Below, in pieces: positions 47,147 to 57,235 of a stretch of 64,000 bases of DNA. Made by a program: the position numbers and the translations under genes. Position 1 is the stretch's first letter. The number at the start of each line of letters is the position of its first letter. The stretch is from NCBI GenBank assembly GCA_001898185.1, contig MKTI01000005.1:434001-498000 (forward strand), given 5' to 3'. The stretch is from Cellulomonas sp. 73-145 (lineage in GTDB: Bacteria > Actinomycetota > Actinomycetes > Actinomycetales > Cellulomonadaceae). A model generated the notes under the pieces. The model saw only the letters and a list, made by a program, of their open reading frames with translations, was not told the DNA's origin and made no database searches.

Positions 47147-47821
47147 TCAGGGCACGAAGCGGTAGCCCACCCCGGGCTCGGTGACCAGGTGCCGCGGCCG
47201 GGACGGCTCCCGCTCCAGCTTGCGCCGCAGCTGCGCCATGTACACCCGCAGGTAGTTGCCCTGCTCCTCGAAGCCGTGGCCCCACACCTGCGCCAGCAGC
47301 TCCTTCTGCGTCACCAGGCGCCCGGCGTTGTGCACCAGCACCTCGAGCAGGTGCCACTCGGTGGGGGTCAGCCGGACGTCGGCGCCGTCCCGGGTGACCC
47401 GGCGGTCGGCGAGGTCGACGGTGAAGGCGTCGGTGGTCACCAGCGGCTCGGCCACCGGCTCGGGGGTGGCCCGGCGCAGCGCCGCACGGATGCGGGCGAG
47501 CAGCTCGTCCATGCCGAACGGCTTGGTGACGTAGTCGTCGGCACCGGCGTCGAGGGCGTCCACCTTGGCGGCCTGGGACTCGCGTGCGGACAGCACGATG
47601 ATCGGCACCTGCGACCAGCCCCGGATGCCGGCCACGACGTCGACGCCGTCGATGTCGGGCAGCCCCAGGTCGAGCACGACGACGTCGACCCCGGCCGCCG
47701 CGGCGCGCAGAGCGGCCCGCCCCGTGGCGGCCTGCTCGACCTCGTACCGGCGGGCGCGCAGGTTGATCGTCAGGGCGCGCAGGAGCGTCGCGTCGTCGTC
47801 GACCACCAGCACCTTGGTCAC
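47147..47821 (-). CDS. kdpE: KdpE-like response regulator
   Basis: A 224-residue OmpR-class regulator. Receiver: VVDDDATLLR, phospho-Asp in VVVLDLGLPDIDG (about 52), VLSAR and VTKPFG. Winged helix: LTPTEWHLLEVLVHNAGRLVTQKELLAQVWG and YLRVYMAQLRRKLE, the latter being characteristic of KdpE. It is cotranscribed with, and overlaps by 4 bases, the KdpD-like kinase. kdpFABC is not in the window; the likely target is the KimA-like importer upstream, where TGACGCCG direct repeats lie. Confidence 0.93.
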   Translation of the reverse strand: MTKVLVVDDDATLLRALTINLRARRYEVEQAATGRAALRAAAAGVDVVVLDLGLPDIDGVDVVAGIRGWSQVPIIVLSARESQAAKVDALDAGADDYVTKPFGMDELLARIRAALRRATPEPVAEPLVTTDAFTVDLADRRVTRDGADVRLTPTEWHLLEVLVHNAGRLVTQKELLAQVWGHGFEEQGNYLRVYMAQLRRKLEREPSRPRHLVTEPGVGYRFVP

Positions 47822-49242
47822 GCCGTCTCCCCCGGGGTCGGTTCGGCCTGCCGCCCGGCCAGCGGCAGCCGCAACGTCATCGTCAGCCCGCCGCCCGGCG
47901 TCCGCGACGGTGCGAGCGAGCCGCCCACCGCCTCAGCGAACCCGTGCGCGATCGCGAGCCCCAGCCCGACGCCGGCCGACCGGTCGTCGAGCCGGCGGAA
48001 CGGCTCGAACAGGTGCCGCCACTGCCCCTCGGGCACCCCGGGACCGTGGTCCACCACGCGGAGCTGGACCGCGTCGTCGACCGCCTGGGCCTCCACCCGC
48101 ACACGTGAACCCGCGGGCGCGTACCGGCGGGCGTTGTCCACCACGTTGGCCACCACCCGCTCCGCCAGGCCGGGGTCGGTCAGCACCGGCGGCAGCCCCG
48201 CCGGGACGTCCACCTGGACCTGCTCGTCGCTGAGCGTCAGCAGCGCACGGCCCACCACCTCGTCGAGGTCGACCGGCACCCGGTGCACCGCGAGCGCCCC
48301 GGCCTGCAGCCGGGACAGGTCCAGCAGGTTGGCCAGGAGGTCGGACAGCCGGTCCGCACCCTGCTCGACGGCCTCCAGCAGCTCGGCGCGCTCGTCGTCC
48401 GACCACTCCACCTCCGTGGACCGCAGGCTGCTCACCGCCGCCTTGATCCCGGCCAGCGGCGTGCGCAGGTCGTGGCCCACGGCCGCGAGCAGCGCGGTGC
48501 GGACCTGCTCCCCCTCGGCCAGCTCGCGCGCCCGTGCCGCCTGCTCGGCGAGCACCTGCGCGTCCCACGCACGCGCCGCCGCCCCCGCCAGGCCGGTGAG
48601 CAGGGACCGCTCCGCCGCGAACGGCTCCGGTCCGTAGCCGACCAGCTGCAGGTCCGCGCCGGCGTCGAGCACCAGGTCCGGAGCGCCGGTCGGCGTGGCG
48701 CCGACGCGCGCCAGCGGCGCCCCGACGCCCCGCCGCACCAGGGCCATCGTGTCCATGCCGAGCACGCGACGAGCCTCGTCCAGCACACCGACCACCGAGG
48801 CGTCGGACACCGGCTCGGCGGACAGCCGCGAGAGCACCTGCGAGCCGAACCGGCTCCGGGCGGCGGCGGCCTGCTCCCGTGCCGTCAGCTGCACGGTCAG
48901 CCCGACGACCCCGCCGACCAGCACGAACACCGTGAGCTCCACCACGGCGTCCCGGCTGTCCACGGCGAGGGTGTGCCGCGGCGGCACGAAGAACCAGTTC
49001 GCCAGCAGGAAGCCGACCACCACGGCGAGCCCGGCCGCCTCCAGGCCGCCGACCGCGGCGGCGATCACCACCATCAGCACGTAGAGCATCAGCACGGCGC
49101 CGAGCGACAGGCCGGTACCCAGGCGCACCAGCGCCAGCGTGCCGAGCGGGCCGCCGACGACCACCAGACCGATGCCGGCCAGGCGCCGGGCCCTGGTGAG
49201 CCGCATCCCCGCACGTGGCAGGGCGGACGGCGCGGCGCTCAT
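47818..49242 (-). CDS. KdpD-like sensor kinase lacking the N-terminal KdpD domain
   Basis: A 474-residue kinase. It starts with the four-helix DUF4118 membrane module (about 22-115, including LANWFFVPPRHTLAVDSRDAVVELTVFVLVGGVVG), then a GAF-like domain (about 130-235), HisKA with AAVGHDLRTPLAGIKAAVSSLRS (His near 257) and ATPase motifs VVDNARRYAP and GVGLGLAIA. Full-length KdpD (about 900 residues) also has N-terminal KdpD and USP domains, which bind c-di-AMP in some species; here they are missing. It follows the KimA-like gene on the same strand. Confidence 0.92.
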   Translation of the reverse strand: MSAAPSALPRAGMRLTRARRLAGIGLVVVGGPLGTLALVRLGTGLSLGAVLMLYVLMVVIAAAVGGLEAAGLAVVVGFLLANWFFVPPRHTLAVDSRDAVVELTVFVLVGGVVGLTVQLTAREQAAAARSRFGSQVLSRLSAEPVSDASVVGVLDEARRVLGMDTMALVRRGVGAPLARVGATPTGAPDLVLDAGADLQLVGYGPEPFAAERSLLTGLAGAAARAWDAQVLAEQAARARELAEGEQVRTALLAAVGHDLRTPLAGIKAAVSSLRSTEVEWSDDERAELLEAVEQGADRLSDLLANLLDLSRLQAGALAVHRVPVDLDEVVGRALLTLSDEQVQVDVPAGLPPVLTDPGLAERVVANVVDNARRYAPAGSRVRVEAQAVDDAVQLRVVDHGPGVPEGQWRHLFEPFRRLDDRSAGVGLGLAIAHGFAEAVGGSLAPSRTPGGGLTMTLRLPLAGRQAEPTPGETA

Positions 49243-49334
49243 GGCGTCAGCGTGCCACGCCCGCCCGGACGGTGAGGGGACCGCGGTCGCCCCCGGGGGG
49301 AGCGCCGCGCACCGTCCGGGCGGGCGAGCTGGAG

Positions 49335-49376
49335 GCGCCCGGTGCGGGCGCGGGTGGTCGCGCCCGGTGCGGGCGC
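49335..49376 (-). repeat. two identical hairpins in tandem between kimA-like and kdpD-like genes
   Basis: GCGCCCGGTGCGGGCGC occurs at 49335-49351 and 49360-49376; each copy can fold into a 6-bp stem with a 5-base loop. The first met by leftward transcription starts 9 bases after the importer's stop. They may lower read-through into the two-component genes. Confidence 0.65.
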
Positions 49377-49384
49377 GGATGCGG

Positions 49385-51328
49385 TCAGCCGGCCACCTGC
49401 ACCGGCGCCGGCGTCTGCTCCGGGCTGAGGACCCACGGCACCGAGGTGACCATCACCCCGGGCTGCACCAGCAGCCGGGCCTTCAGCCGCAGCGCGCTCT
49501 GGTTGTGCAGCGCCTGCTGCCACCAGTGCGCCACCACGTACTCCGGCACGAACACCACGACGAGGTCACGCGGCGAGTCCCGCCGGATGCGGGCGATGTG
49601 CTCCAGCACCGGGCGGGTCAGGTCCCGGTACGGGGAGTCGAGCACCGTCAGCGGGATGGGCACGTCGCGCTCGGCCCAGTCGGCGAGCAGCGTGGCCGCC
49701 TCCTTCTCCTGGGTGCGCACCGTCAGCGCCGTCAGGGTGGACGGCCGGGTGGCCCGGGCGAAGGCGAGCGCGCGCAGCGTCGGCATGGTCAGCCGGGACA
49801 CGAGGACGATGCCGTGCACGCGGCTGGGCAGCGGCACGCCGCCGGGCGGAGGAGTCAGCGCGCGGTCGACGGAGGCGTAGTGCCGGTGCACGCCCTCCAT
49901 CGCCAGGAACACGACCGGCATCGCGATCACCACCAGCCACGCGCCGTGCGTGAACTTGGTGACCAGCACGATGACCAGGACGATCGCCGTCACCACGGCG
50001 CCGAGCCCGTTCACCAGCCGGGCGCGGACCATCCGCGGCACCTCGTCGCGCAGCACGGTGGCGCGGATGGCCGTCGTCCAGTGCTTCACCATGCCGGCCT
50101 GGCTCAGGGTGAACGAGACGAACACCCCGATGATGTACAGCTGGATCAGCCGGGTGGTGCTCGCGTCGAACACCCACAGCAGCAGGCCGGCCAGCAGCGC
50201 CAGGATCACGATCCCGTTGCTGAACACCAGCCGGTCGCCCCGCCGGCCGAACTGCCGCGGCAGGTAGCCGTCGCCGGACAGGATCGAGGCGAGGATCGGG
50301 AACCCGTTGAAGGCCGTGTTGGCAGCCAGCACCAGGATCGCGGCGGTGAACGCCTGCACGACGTAGAACGCGATGCTGCTCGAGCCGAAGACGGCCCCGG
50401 ACAGCTGGGCGATCACCGTGCCCTGGTGGTAGCCGGCCGGCGCGCCGATCAGCTGGGAGGTGTCCTCGGCGATGTGGACGTGGCTGATCATCGCCAGCGC
50501 CGTGATGCCGATGAACATCGCGATGGTCAGCCCGCCCATCGCGGCGAGCGTGCTCGCCGCGTTCCGAGCCTTGGGCTCGCGGAAGTTGGGCACGCCGTTG
50601 CTCACCGCTTCGACGCCGGTCAGCGCCGTGCACCCCGAGGCGAAGGACCGCAGGGCGATGCCCACCACCAGCAGCGGGCCGAGGGTCGCGGTCGAGTGCA
50701 CGCTGATCGCCGCGGAGGCCGCGACGGGCGCGTGCCCCGCGAGCGTCCTGGCGACGCCCACACCGATCATCGCGAGCACCGCGACGACGAACCCGTACGT
50801 CGGGATCGCGAACGCGGTGCCCGACTCGCGCACGCCGCGCAGGTTGATCACCGCGAGCAGCGCGACGAAGCCCAGCGTGATCGGCAGCGCCGAGTGCGCG
50901 AGCCACGGGAACGCCGAGACGATGTTGGCCACGCCCGCCGCCACGGAGACGGCGACGGTGAGCACGTAGTCGACCATCAGCGCGCTGGCGGCCACCAGGG
51001 CGGGCCGCGCGCCGAGGTTGGCGCGGCTGACGGCGTAGGCGCCACCGCCGGTCGGGTACGCGTGGCAGGTCTGCCGGTAGGACGCGACGACCACGACGAG
51101 CAGGACGATGACGGCGAGCGCGACGAACGGGGTCAGGTGCAGCAGGGACGCCCCGCCGACCGACAGCACCAGGAGGATCTCCTCCGTGGCGTAGGCGTTG
51201 GAGGAGAGCGGGTCGGAGCAGAACACCGGCAGCGCGATGCGCTTGGGCAGGAGGGTCTCCCCCATCCGCTCGTTGCGCAGCGGGTTGCCGACGAGCAGGC
51301 GTTTGGGCGCCGTGAGCAGGCTGGTCAC
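49385..51328 (-). CDS. KimA-like APC family potassium importer
   Basis: A 647-residue membrane protein: twelve predicted helices in residues 1-470 and a soluble C-terminal domain of about 170 residues. CSDPLSSNAYATEEIL, SYRQTCHAYPTGGGAYAVSRANLG, ASGCTALTGVEAVSNGVPNF and VLAANTAFNGFPILASIL match KimA (YdaO) of Bacillus, a K+/H+ symporter controlled by c-di-AMP. The adjacent KdpD/KdpE-like pair supports potassium as substrate. The ATG lacks a strong ribosome site. An amino-acid substrate is the alternative, as many APC proteins carry them. Confidence 0.88.
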   Translation of the reverse strand: MTSLLTAPKRLLVGNPLRNERMGETLLPKRIALPVFCSDPLSSNAYATEEILLVLSVGGASLLHLTPFVALAVIVLLVVVVASYRQTCHAYPTGGGAYAVSRANLGARPALVAASALMVDYVLTVAVSVAAGVANIVSAFPWLAHSALPITLGFVALLAVINLRGVRESGTAFAIPTYGFVVAVLAMIGVGVARTLAGHAPVAASAAISVHSTATLGPLLVVGIALRSFASGCTALTGVEAVSNGVPNFREPKARNAASTLAAMGGLTIAMFIGITALAMISHVHIAEDTSQLIGAPAGYHQGTVIAQLSGAVFGSSSIAFYVVQAFTAAILVLAANTAFNGFPILASILSGDGYLPRQFGRRGDRLVFSNGIVILALLAGLLLWVFDASTTRLIQLYIIGVFVSFTLSQAGMVKHWTTAIRATVLRDEVPRMVRARLVNGLGAVVTAIVLVIVLVTKFTHGAWLVVIAMPVVFLAMEGVHRHYASVDRALTPPPGGVPLPSRVHGIVLVSRLTMPTLRALAFARATRPSTLTALTVRTQEKEAATLLADWAERDVPIPLTVLDSPYRDLTRPVLEHIARIRRDSPRDLVVVFVPEYVVAHWWQQALHNQSALRLKARLLVQPGVMVTSVPWVLSPEQTPAPVQVAG

Positions 51329-51369
51329 GTCTCCATCGAACGGCTCCTGCGGTGGGCAGGTCGCCGTCC

Positions 51370-51419
51370 TGACGCCGTCTTGACGCCGTCGCGCGGATCC
51401 TGACGCCGCCTTGACGGGC
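51370..51419. promoter_or_regulatory. TGACGCCG direct repeats: candidate KdpE operator
   Basis: TGACGCCG at 51370, 51381 and 51401, and TGACGGGC at 51412: two pairs with 11-base steps. Pairs of direct repeats one helical turn apart are the usual binding sites of OmpR-class dimers. They lie 42-91 bases upstream of the KimA-like start and 134-183 bases upstream of the CorA-like start, so they could act on both. Confidence 0.6.
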
Positions 51420-51552
51420 GGTCACCCGACGGCGGGACCATCGGCCCACAGCCGTAGCCATCGGATGCGGAGCACGGGGCCTGCCAGGACACTCGTGCCA
51501 CCGCCCACGTCGGACGACCGTCCAGCAACGTGCGGCGCACGAAGGAGGCACC

Positions 51553-52545
51553 GTGCTCACGCACGCCGTCCGGTTCGACAGCGCCGGGGAACCGCACGCA
51601 CTGGACACGGAGCCGTCACCGGATGTCGCGAGGGAGCTGAAGGAGGCGCGCCACGAGGGCGGCTTCCTGTGGCTGGAGCTCTGGATGCCCGACGAGGCCG
51701 AGATGGCATCGGTCGCCGAGCCCCTGTCGCTGGACCCCCGTGCCACCCGGGACGCGGTGACGGGCCGCCAGCAGCCGAAGATCCAGCGCTTCGGCGACCA
51801 CCTCGCGGTGGTGCTGTGGACCCTGGAGCTGACCAGGACGTACCCCACGGTCACGGTCGGCGAGGTGTTCCTGTTCGTCGCCCCGGGAGCGCTGGTCACG
51901 GTACGGCGCACCCGGGCGCAGGGCGAGGAGGTCCGCAGCTCCGGCCTCGCCGAGCCGGACGCCCGGGTCCGGGGCGGGGCCCTCGGCGCGGCGTTCGCCG
52001 TCATGGCCGAGGTGGCCGGCGACTACGCCCGGCTGACCGACACGATCGAGGACGAGCTCCAGGAGCTCGAGCGCGACGTGTTCGACGACTCCGTCCGCGA
52101 GAGCCGCGAACGGATCTACCGGCTCCGCGGGCAGATCGGCAAGGTCGACCGGGCGGTCGCCACCCTGAACGCCTCCCTGAAGGCCAGCGAGGGCCACTTC
52201 GAGGAGCTCTCCGTCGACCACGAGGAGGTGGGGCCGTGGATCCGGGACCTGATGGACGACCTGGCGGGCACCGCCGTGCTGGCCAACGAGCAGAACCTCA
52301 CCCTCGACGCGGTGGTCGCCAGCCACGAGAACAACGTGGCCGCCCAGCAGAACGAGGACACGCGAAAGATCTCCGCCATCGCGGCGATGCTGTCCATCCC
52401 CGCGGTGACGTCGGGGCTGTTCGGGATGAACTTCAAGGACCTGCCGCTGGTGAACACCGCCGGGGCATGGGCGTGGGTGATGGGCGCCGTGGTGCTGATC
52501 GACCTCGGGGTGTACGTCGTGTTCAAGCGGCGGCACTGGCTGTAG
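51553..52545 (+). CDS. corA: CorA-like magnesium/divalent-cation transporter
   Basis: A 330-residue channel protein. A soluble funnel domain (1-265) with long helices precedes two C-terminal membrane helices. The signature GMN is present in GLFGMNFKDLP (about residue 293), and KISAIAAMLSIPAVTSGLF is the first helix. The C-terminus ends basic (FKRRHWL), as in CorA. The GTG start has AAGGAGG upstream. It is divergent from the KimA-like gene. Mg2+ is the default substrate; Co2+/Ni2+ or Zn2+ are possible. Confidence 0.93.
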   Translation: MLTHAVRFDSAGEPHALDTEPSPDVARELKEARHEGGFLWLELWMPDEAEMASVAEPLSLDPRATRDAVTGRQQPKIQRFGDHLAVVLWTLELTRTYPTVTVGEVFLFVAPGALVTVRRTRAQGEEVRSSGLAEPDARVRGGALGAAFAVMAEVAGDYARLTDTIEDELQELERDVFDDSVRESRERIYRLRGQIGKVDRAVATLNASLKASEGHFEELSVDHEEVGPWIRDLMDDLAGTAVLANEQNLTLDAVVASHENNVAAQQNEDTRKISAIAAMLSIPAVTSGLFGMNFKDLPLVNTAGAWAWVMGAVVLIDLGVYVVFKRRHWL

Positions 52546-52590
52546 GGCAAATCCCGTGACCGGCCCCGAGCCCCCGGCCACGATGGGGTC

Positions 52591-53205
52591 GTGACGGCGC
52601 TCGACGACCCCTGGCTCTCCCCCGCCCGGCCGGAGGTGCGGCTGGTCCAGGTGCCTGCCCGGGCGCTCGCGGCCCTCGCCGCAGGTCACGCGGACGGCGC
52701 GGAACGCGCGGTGCCGGGCCTGCACATCGACCCCGGGCTGGCGACGGACCACTGCCGTCGGGTCTGGCAGATCCGCGCCGCGCAGGTCCGGGAGCGGCCC
52801 GCGGACGCGTCCTGGGTGACGCGGCTGCTGGTGGACTCCTCCCTGGTGGCGGCCACGAGCGGAGCCGCGGGGTCGGGCACCGGCCTCGGATCCGGTCCGG
52901 CCGCCCACGGCGGGACCGCCGTCGGCCGCGCCGGGTTCCACGGCCCGCCCGACGCACGCGGCATGGTCGAGGTCGGCTACGAGGTGGTGCCGTGGGCGCG
53001 CCGTCGCGGGTACGCACGGGCGGCGATGGACGCGCTGCTGGCCCTGGCGCGGGACCGGGCCGACGTGCGCGTGCTGCGGGCGACGGTCAGCCCGGACAAC
53101 GTCGCGTCCCGGGCCCTCGTCGCATCCTTCGGGCTGGTCGAGGTGGGCGAGCAGTGGGACGACGAGGACGGCCTCGAGACGATCTTCGAGGTGCCCGTCG
53201 TCTGA
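52591..53205 (+). CDS. GNAT family N-acetyltransferase
   Basis: A 204-residue acetyltransferase. The acetyl-CoA site is seen as VEVGYEVVPWARRRGYARAAMDALLALA (about 130-157, with the Arg-Arg-x-Gly-Tyr-Ala loop) and TVSPDNVASRALVASFGLVEVGEQWDDEDG, the pattern of RimJ/RimL-type GNATs. A Gly/Ser-rich stretch near residues 88-108 looks like an inserted loop. The GTG start lacks a clear ribosome site. Acceptor unknown. It converges on glnK. Confidence 0.88.
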   Translation: MTALDDPWLSPARPEVRLVQVPARALAALAAGHADGAERAVPGLHIDPGLATDHCRRVWQIRAAQVRERPADASWVTRLLVDSSLVAATSGAAGSGTGLGSGPAAHGGTAVGRAGFHGPPDARGMVEVGYEVVPWARRRGYARAAMDALLALARDRADVRVLRATVSPDNVASRALVASFGLVEVGEQWDDEDGLETIFEVPVV

Positions 53206-53227
53206 CGCCCGCGGCCCGGACGGCGGC

Positions 53228-55130
<1,903 letters not shown>

Positions 55131-55144
55131 CAAAGATCCAGGTC

Positions 55145-55180
55145 AGAGGCCCTTTCGCTCAGACGAGCGAGAGGGCCTCT
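55145..55180 (+). terminator. intrinsic terminator of the tRNA gene
   Basis: AGAGGCCCTTTCGCTC (55145-55160), loop AGAC, then GAGCGAGAGGGCCTCT (55165-55180): a stem of 16 pairs with one mismatch, followed by CCTTGTTT. Its position 15 bases after the tRNA fits Rho-independent termination. Confidence 0.9.
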
Positions 55181-55510
55181 CCTTGTTTCGTCAGCCGATC
55201 TGGACTCCTTGCCCTCCCGTGACGTGAAGGCGATGCCGACGAGGCGCGCCTCCGAACGGCGGCGGACTCGGCCCGTCGATCTGCACGCTCACGGCTCCCG
55301 ACGACCAGCTGCGGCCTACCTCCAGATCGCCCTCGGGCACGGTGCTCTTGCGCTCGTGGGGACGCTGGTGGCGATCGGCCGGCACCTCACCGCCGCCCGG
55401 CACCGGCCGCCACTGGAAGCCACGTCTTCCTTTCGCTGGTGATGGTTCTGAGCAGGGCGCTCCCGGGCGCCCCCAGGACGCCCCGGACAACTGACAGAGA
55501 AGGTGGTCGT
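55181..55510 (+). other. gene-free region after the tRNA
   Basis: 330 bases. Short open frames exist on both strands (about 55209-55442 forward, 55191-55490 reverse), but neither has a ribosome site or a recognisable product. The forward one contains a possible hydrophobic helix (QIALGHGALALVGTLVAIG) and could be a gene relic. The last 60 bases carry the leader of the next gene, with AGAGAAGG before its ATG. No integrase or attachment repeat of the tRNA 3' end was seen. Confidence 0.4.
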
Positions 55511-56428
55511 ATGAAGGCGATCGTGGTGAGTGAGCAGGGCGCGGGCCTGGCAGGGATGTCGCTGACGGAGCGGCCAGAGCCGAGTGCGGCGATCAACGAC
55601 GTGCTCGTCGAGGTTCACGCTTCCGGCTTCGTCCCGACCGAGCTGGAATGGCCGTCCACATGGGTGGACCGACAGGGTCGTGACCGGACGCCCTCGGTCC
55701 CGGGACACGAGCTGTCCGGCGTGGTCGTCGCTCTCGGCTACGGCACCACCGGCCTCTCGGTCGGACAACGGGTGTACGGCCTCACCGACTGGTATCGCGA
55801 CGGGACGCTGGCGGAGCTCACGGCCGTCGAAGCACGCGACTTGGCGCCCCTGCCCGAGGACGTCGACTTCGAGGTCGCCGCCAGCTTGCCGATCTCCGGG
55901 CTCACCGCCTGGCAGGGTCTCTTCGAGCATGGCCGCCTCCGTGCGGGACAGTCCGTCCTCGCCCACGGTGCGGCGGGGGCCGTCGGTTCGGTGGTGACCC
56001 AGCTCGCCCGCGAGGCCGGCGCGCACGTCATCGGCAGCGGGCGCACCAGCGACCGCGACAAGGTGCTGGGCTTCGGCGCGCACGAGTTCCTCGACCTCGA
56101 GAACGACGAGCTCGAGGAGCTCGGTGGCGTCGACCTCGTGTTCGACGTGATCGGTGGCGACGTCCAGAGGCGGTCGACGGCGCTCATCCGTCCAGGAGGG
56201 ACCCTCGTGACCGTCGTCGGCCCCGCCGAGGCTCGGCCGGACGGCGGCCGGGCTGTGGACTTCGTCGTCGAGCCCGATCGTGCGCAGCTCGAGGAGATCG
56301 TCCAGCGGGTGCGCGACGGACGGCTGCGGTCGAACATCGGCACCGTGGCCGCCCTCGACAGTGCAGCCAGCGCCCTCAACCCCACCACGCGGCGCCAGGG
56401 CAAGACGATCATCCGCGTCCGAGCCTGA
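55511..56428 (+). CDS. NADP-dependent quinone oxidoreductase-like protein (MDR, zinc-free)
   Basis: A 305-residue medium-chain reductase of the quinone oxidoreductase/zinc-free group. MKAIVVSEQG begins the catalytic domain; PSVPGHELSGVVVALG lacks the cysteines of zinc enzymes; the cofactor motif is VLAHGAAGAVGSVVTQLAREAGAHVIGSGRT (about 155-185), typical for NADPH. DLVFDVIGGDVQRRS follows. The ATG has AGAGAAGG upstream. Likely reduces quinones or alkenals. Single gene. Confidence 0.9.
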   Translation: MKAIVVSEQGAGLAGMSLTERPEPSAAINDVLVEVHASGFVPTELEWPSTWVDRQGRDRTPSVPGHELSGVVVALGYGTTGLSVGQRVYGLTDWYRDGTLAELTAVEARDLAPLPEDVDFEVAASLPISGLTAWQGLFEHGRLRAGQSVLAHGAAGAVGSVVTQLAREAGAHVIGSGRTSDRDKVLGFGAHEFLDLENDELEELGGVDLVFDVIGGDVQRRSTALIRPGGTLVTVVGPAEARPDGGRAVDFVVEPDRAQLEEIVQRVRDGRLRSNIGTVAALDSAASALNPTTRRQGKTIIRVRA

Positions 56429-56604
56429 CCGCTGCGCGGTGACGTCTGCAGGTGCGACGGGGGCGCTTCGCGACGGTCCCAGCACCGGCCGGTGCCCCGA
56501 CCGACCGGATCGTCGGCCTGGGCATCGCCTCCCCCGGTGACACCGCGCAGCGGTCCTGCGCGTGAGCCTCGTGCCGTGTCGGTGGGCGTCTCTAGCATCT
56601 CGAC

Positions 56605-56976
56605 ATGGACTACAAGATCGAGCTCATCATCCTGCCCGTCTCCGACGTGGACCGTGCCAAGGAGTTCTACGCGGACAAGGTCGGCTTCGTGGTCGACCAC
56701 GACCAGCGCGTGAGCGACCAGCTGCGGTTCGTCCAGCTCACTCCACCCGGTTCCGCCTGCTCGATCGCCTTCGGTGAAGGCCTCGTCGACACGCCGCCGG
56801 GGTCGGTGCACGGGCTCCAGATCGTCGTGGCCGACGCCGATGCGGCGCACGAGGAGCTGTCGGCGCGCGGCGTTGCCGTCAGCGCCGTCGAGGACCTCGC
56901 CTGGGGACGCTTCGTCTACTTCAGCGACCCCGACGGCAACGCCTGGGCCCTCCAGGAGCTGCCGCACCGCGAGTGA
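56605..56976 (+). CDS. VOC superfamily (glyoxalase-like) protein
   Basis: A 123-residue vicinal-oxygen-chelate fold protein made of two beta-alpha-beta3 units: IELIILPVSDVDRAKEFYADKVGFVVDHD, then GLQIVVADADAAHEELSARGV, ending GRFVYFSDPDGNAWALQELP. The Glu near the end is a usual metal ligand; the first ligand position is Glu in IELII. Could be a lyase, dioxygenase or resistance-type binder. ATG start, no neighbours in an obvious operon. Confidence 0.9.
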   Translation: MDYKIELIILPVSDVDRAKEFYADKVGFVVDHDQRVSDQLRFVQLTPPGSACSIAFGEGLVDTPPGSVHGLQIVVADADAAHEELSARGVAVSAVEDLAWGRFVYFSDPDGNAWALQELPHRE

Positions 56977-57235
56977 TCGCGGTCGCCGCCGAGCCGTCCG
57001 GCGGCCGAGCCGTCCAGCGGAGGGCGCCGCGCGCTCGCTCGGGCTCCTGACGCCGCTCGCCGCGGTGTGGTGCGTCGCGGCTGGCGCGATCGTGTCCCGC
57101 CGCGGCATGCTCCCCTACGAGACCTCGGTGATCGCGGGCCCGCTCCCCGCACCGGGCTCGCCACCGGTCGCAGTCGCGCCGCGGCCAGCGAATACTGCCC
57201 GTGTCGGGTCGGCTCTCGCGGCGGGAGGCAGGCGG

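Noticed and set aside
51329..51552. c-di-AMP (ydaO-type) riboswitch upstream of the KimA-like gene
   Set aside because: KimA genes in Bacillus have one, but I could not find its conserved core on the leftward strand here; the region instead shows direct repeats.
56977..57235. Coding extension upstream of the second ferric-reductase-like gene
   Set aside because: The open frame contains duplicated GCCGAGCCGTCC and no membrane or domain signal; the ATG at 57236 has a good ribosome site.
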